The notes under the pieces: generated by a model
Databases searched by the model: none
Told to the model about the DNA's origin: nothing
What the model saw: only the letters and a program-made list of their open reading frames with translations
Shown: positions 4,939 through 6,107 of the stretch, piece after piece
Numbering within the stretch: the first letter of the stretch is position 1
How the letters are laid out: the number at the start of each line of letters is the position of its first letter
Origin: Nitrososphaeraceae archaeon
Lineage (GTDB): Archaea > Thermoproteota > Nitrososphaeria > Nitrososphaerales > Nitrososphaeraceae
Direction: 5' to 3'
DNA: 6,107 bases
Assembly: GCA_029240395.1 (NCBI GenBank)
Contig: JAREAJ010000047.1
Span: 1-6,107 of the forward strand
Position numbers and translations under genes: made by a program

Positions 4939-5660
4939 TGGCAAACAAGGGTGGAGGTACAAAGCTAAAGAGACAAGCGGCTCCCAATTTTTGGAAAATT
5001 GAGAGGAAACAAAGTCGATTTGTTCTCAAGGTCAGCCCTGGTCCTCATTCCAAAAGCAGTTCATATCCGTTAGGAGTCGTTTTAAGAGACATTCTTAAGG
5101 TATGCAGGACGATGCACGAAGCAAAGATTATTGTTAAAGGCAGAAAAGTAAAAATTGACGGGCAAATATGCCTAGATGTGAACAGAGCGATAGGTTTGAT
5201 GGACGTACTAGAGTTCAGTCCTTCTGGAGAAGCATTTAGGTTTATCGCTAAAGATTCAGATATTTTGCGACCCGTCTCTATATCTCACCAGGAAACCAAA
5301 TCCAAGATAGCCAAGATAAGTAGAAAGGTTAAGGTAAAGGGAGGAAAACTCCAGTATGGCTTCCATGACGGTAAGACGATTATTAGTGATGAAGAAATGA
5401 ATGTTGGAGATAGCTGCATCCTAAGCATCCCCGAGATGAAAGTTACAAATCGTATCAAATTCGAAAAAGGTTGTTCTGCACTTGTCACCCGAGGCGAAAA
5501 CGCAGGAGTAATTGGAAGGGTGGAAGATGTTCGAGAAGGAATTTTCTCACTTCCAAAGAGAGCCCTTTTATCTTTCGGCAATAGATCTGTAGAGCTACCG
5601 GTTGATATTGTAATTCCTGTGGTCCCCGAGGAACCTGCAATTAGGGTGAGCCAGGAATGA
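4938..5660 (+). CDS. rps4e: Small-subunit ribosomal protein S4e (eS4)
   Basis: eS4 is a 30S body protein found in archaea and eukaryotes but not bacteria. From ATG 4938 it is 240 residues, a usual archaeal length. The N-terminus has the family pattern LKRQAAPNFWKIERKQSRFVLKVSPGPH (10-37). An S4-type RNA-binding domain follows, with SYPLGVVLRDILKVCRTMHEAKIIVKGRKVKIDGQI (42-77) and VNRAIGLMDVLEF (81-93). The central RPS4E domain contains KLQYGFHDGKTIISD (137-151) and GDSCILSIP, and a KOW-like segment near 175-205 has GCSALVTRGENAGVIGRVEDV. The start shares one base with the L24 stop (TGATG), with GGAG 7 bases upstream; TTG 4935 would add one Met. The stop overlaps the L5 start by 4 bases. Confidence 0.97.
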   Translation: MANKGGGTKLKRQAAPNFWKIERKQSRFVLKVSPGPHSKSSSYPLGVVLRDILKVCRTMHEAKIIVKGRKVKIDGQICLDVNRAIGLMDVLEFSPSGEAFRFIAKDSDILRPVSISHQETKSKIAKISRKVKVKGGKLQYGFHDGKTIISDEEMNVGDSCILSIPEMKVTNRIKFEKGCSALVTRGENAGVIGRVEDVREGIFSLPKRALLSFGNRSVELPVDIVIPVVPEEPAIRVSQE

Positions 5661-6107
5661 GTTCCCAAACTGCTTCTTCCCCGATGAAGAACATAGCCAT
5701 TAGCAAGGTCGTAATAAATATTGGCGTCGGGCGGTCAGGTGAACCGGTAGAGAAGGCAAAAAAAGCGTTAAACGTCCTTACCGGGCAGCGGCCGAAGGTT
5801 TGTGGGGCTAAAAATACGGTTAGAGACTTCGGAATTCACAAGGGGGAACCCATCGGTGCCATGGTCACGCTAAGAAGAGACAAAGCAGTGGAATTTATAA
5901 AAAGAGTCATAGCGGCAAAGGGCAATATAATCAAGGCTTCATCTTTTGATGATTTCGGCAATTTATCTATAGGTATTCATGAACACATCGACATTCCAGG
6001 CACTAGGTACGATCCTGAGATAGGCATCTTTGGTATGGACGTGTGTATGGCATTATCCAGGCCAGGTTATAGAATTTCCAGGAGAAGGAATAAATCTAGT
6101 ATCGGAA
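5657..6107 (+). CDS. rpl5: Large-subunit ribosomal protein L5 (uL5), 3' end outside window
   Basis: uL5 binds 5S rRNA in the central protuberance and contacts the P-site tRNA. The frame is open from ATG 5657 to the window edge, with 150 whole codons. Hallmarks are PMKNIAISKVVINIGVG (9-25), KAKKALNVLTGQRP (33-46), KNTVRDFGIHKGEPIGAMVTLR (52-73) and, most diagnostic, IKASSFDDFGNLSIGIHEHIDIPG (92-115) and YDPEIGIFGMDVCMALSRPGYRI (118-140). Archaeal L5 proteins are about 170-185 residues, so a short C-terminal part is missing on the right. The start overlaps the S4e stop (ATGA), and GGTGA at 5645-5649 lies 7 bases upstream as a strong Shine-Dalgarno match. S14 and S8 would usually follow beyond the window. 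Confidence 0.97.
   Translation, partial: MSSQTASSPMKNIAISKVVINIGVGRSGEPVEKAKKALNVLTGQRPKVCGAKNTVRDFGIHKGEPIGAMVTLRRDKAVEFIKRVIAAKGNIIKASSFDDFGNLSIGIHEHIDIPGTRYDPEIGIFGMDVCMALSRPGYRISRRRNKSSIG

Noticed and set aside
4576..4962. A 128-codon minus-strand open frame with hydrophobic, Cys-rich and Phe-rich stretches opposite L24
   Set aside because: The Phe/Leu/Ser/Ile richness is the antisense of Lys-rich L24 codons. There is no independent support.

Overview
The window is a continuous piece of an archaeal ribosomal-protein superoperon (the S10/spc region). All thirteen genes are on the + strand and packed almost end to end: the C-terminal half of L3 (uL3), then L4 (uL4), L23 (uL23), S19 (uS19), L22 (uL22), S3 (uS3), L29 (uL29), the RNase P protein Rnp1 (Rpp29/Pop4 family), S17 (uS17), L14 (uL14), L24 (uL24), S4e (eS4) and the start of L5 (uL5). 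L3 is cut by the left edge and L5 by the right edge. S4e and an Rpp29-type RNase P subunit inside a ribosomal operon mark it as archaeal. The moderate base composition, the L14 N-terminal extension and the tailed S3 and L24 resemble what I recall of Thaumarchaeota (Nitrososphaeria). That rank is a judgement from memory, not a search result.

Layout: L3, L4 and L23 (1-1599) form a first coupled block. A gap of about 60 bases (1600-1659) is the only sizeable non-coding stretch. It holds a TATA-like element at a distance that would give S19 a very short leader. S19 through L5 (1660-6107) form a second block in which genes overlap by up to 11 bases or are separated by 10 or fewer. Most starts in this block have a Shine-Dalgarno-like element matching part of GGAGGTGAT. 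No gene-free stretch exceeds 300 bases. I see no tRNA, rRNA, insertion sequence, CRISPR array or attachment site.

The products work together. L3, L4, L22, L23, L24 and L29 bind 23S rRNA around the peptidyl-transferase centre and exit tunnel. L14 and L5 lie at the subunit interface and central protuberance. S3, S19, S17 and S4e belong to the 30S subunit. Rnp1 is part of RNase P, which matures tRNA 5' ends, so tRNA processing is co-expressed with ribosome assembly.

I found no previously undescribed system. The points worth a second look are modest: L2 is absent between L23 and S19, with a possible internal promoter in its place; eIF1/SUI1 is absent between L29 and rnp1; the W-finger tip of L3 reads Ile-Ser instead of the usual Trp-His; and S3 and L24 carry unusual C-terminal tails.
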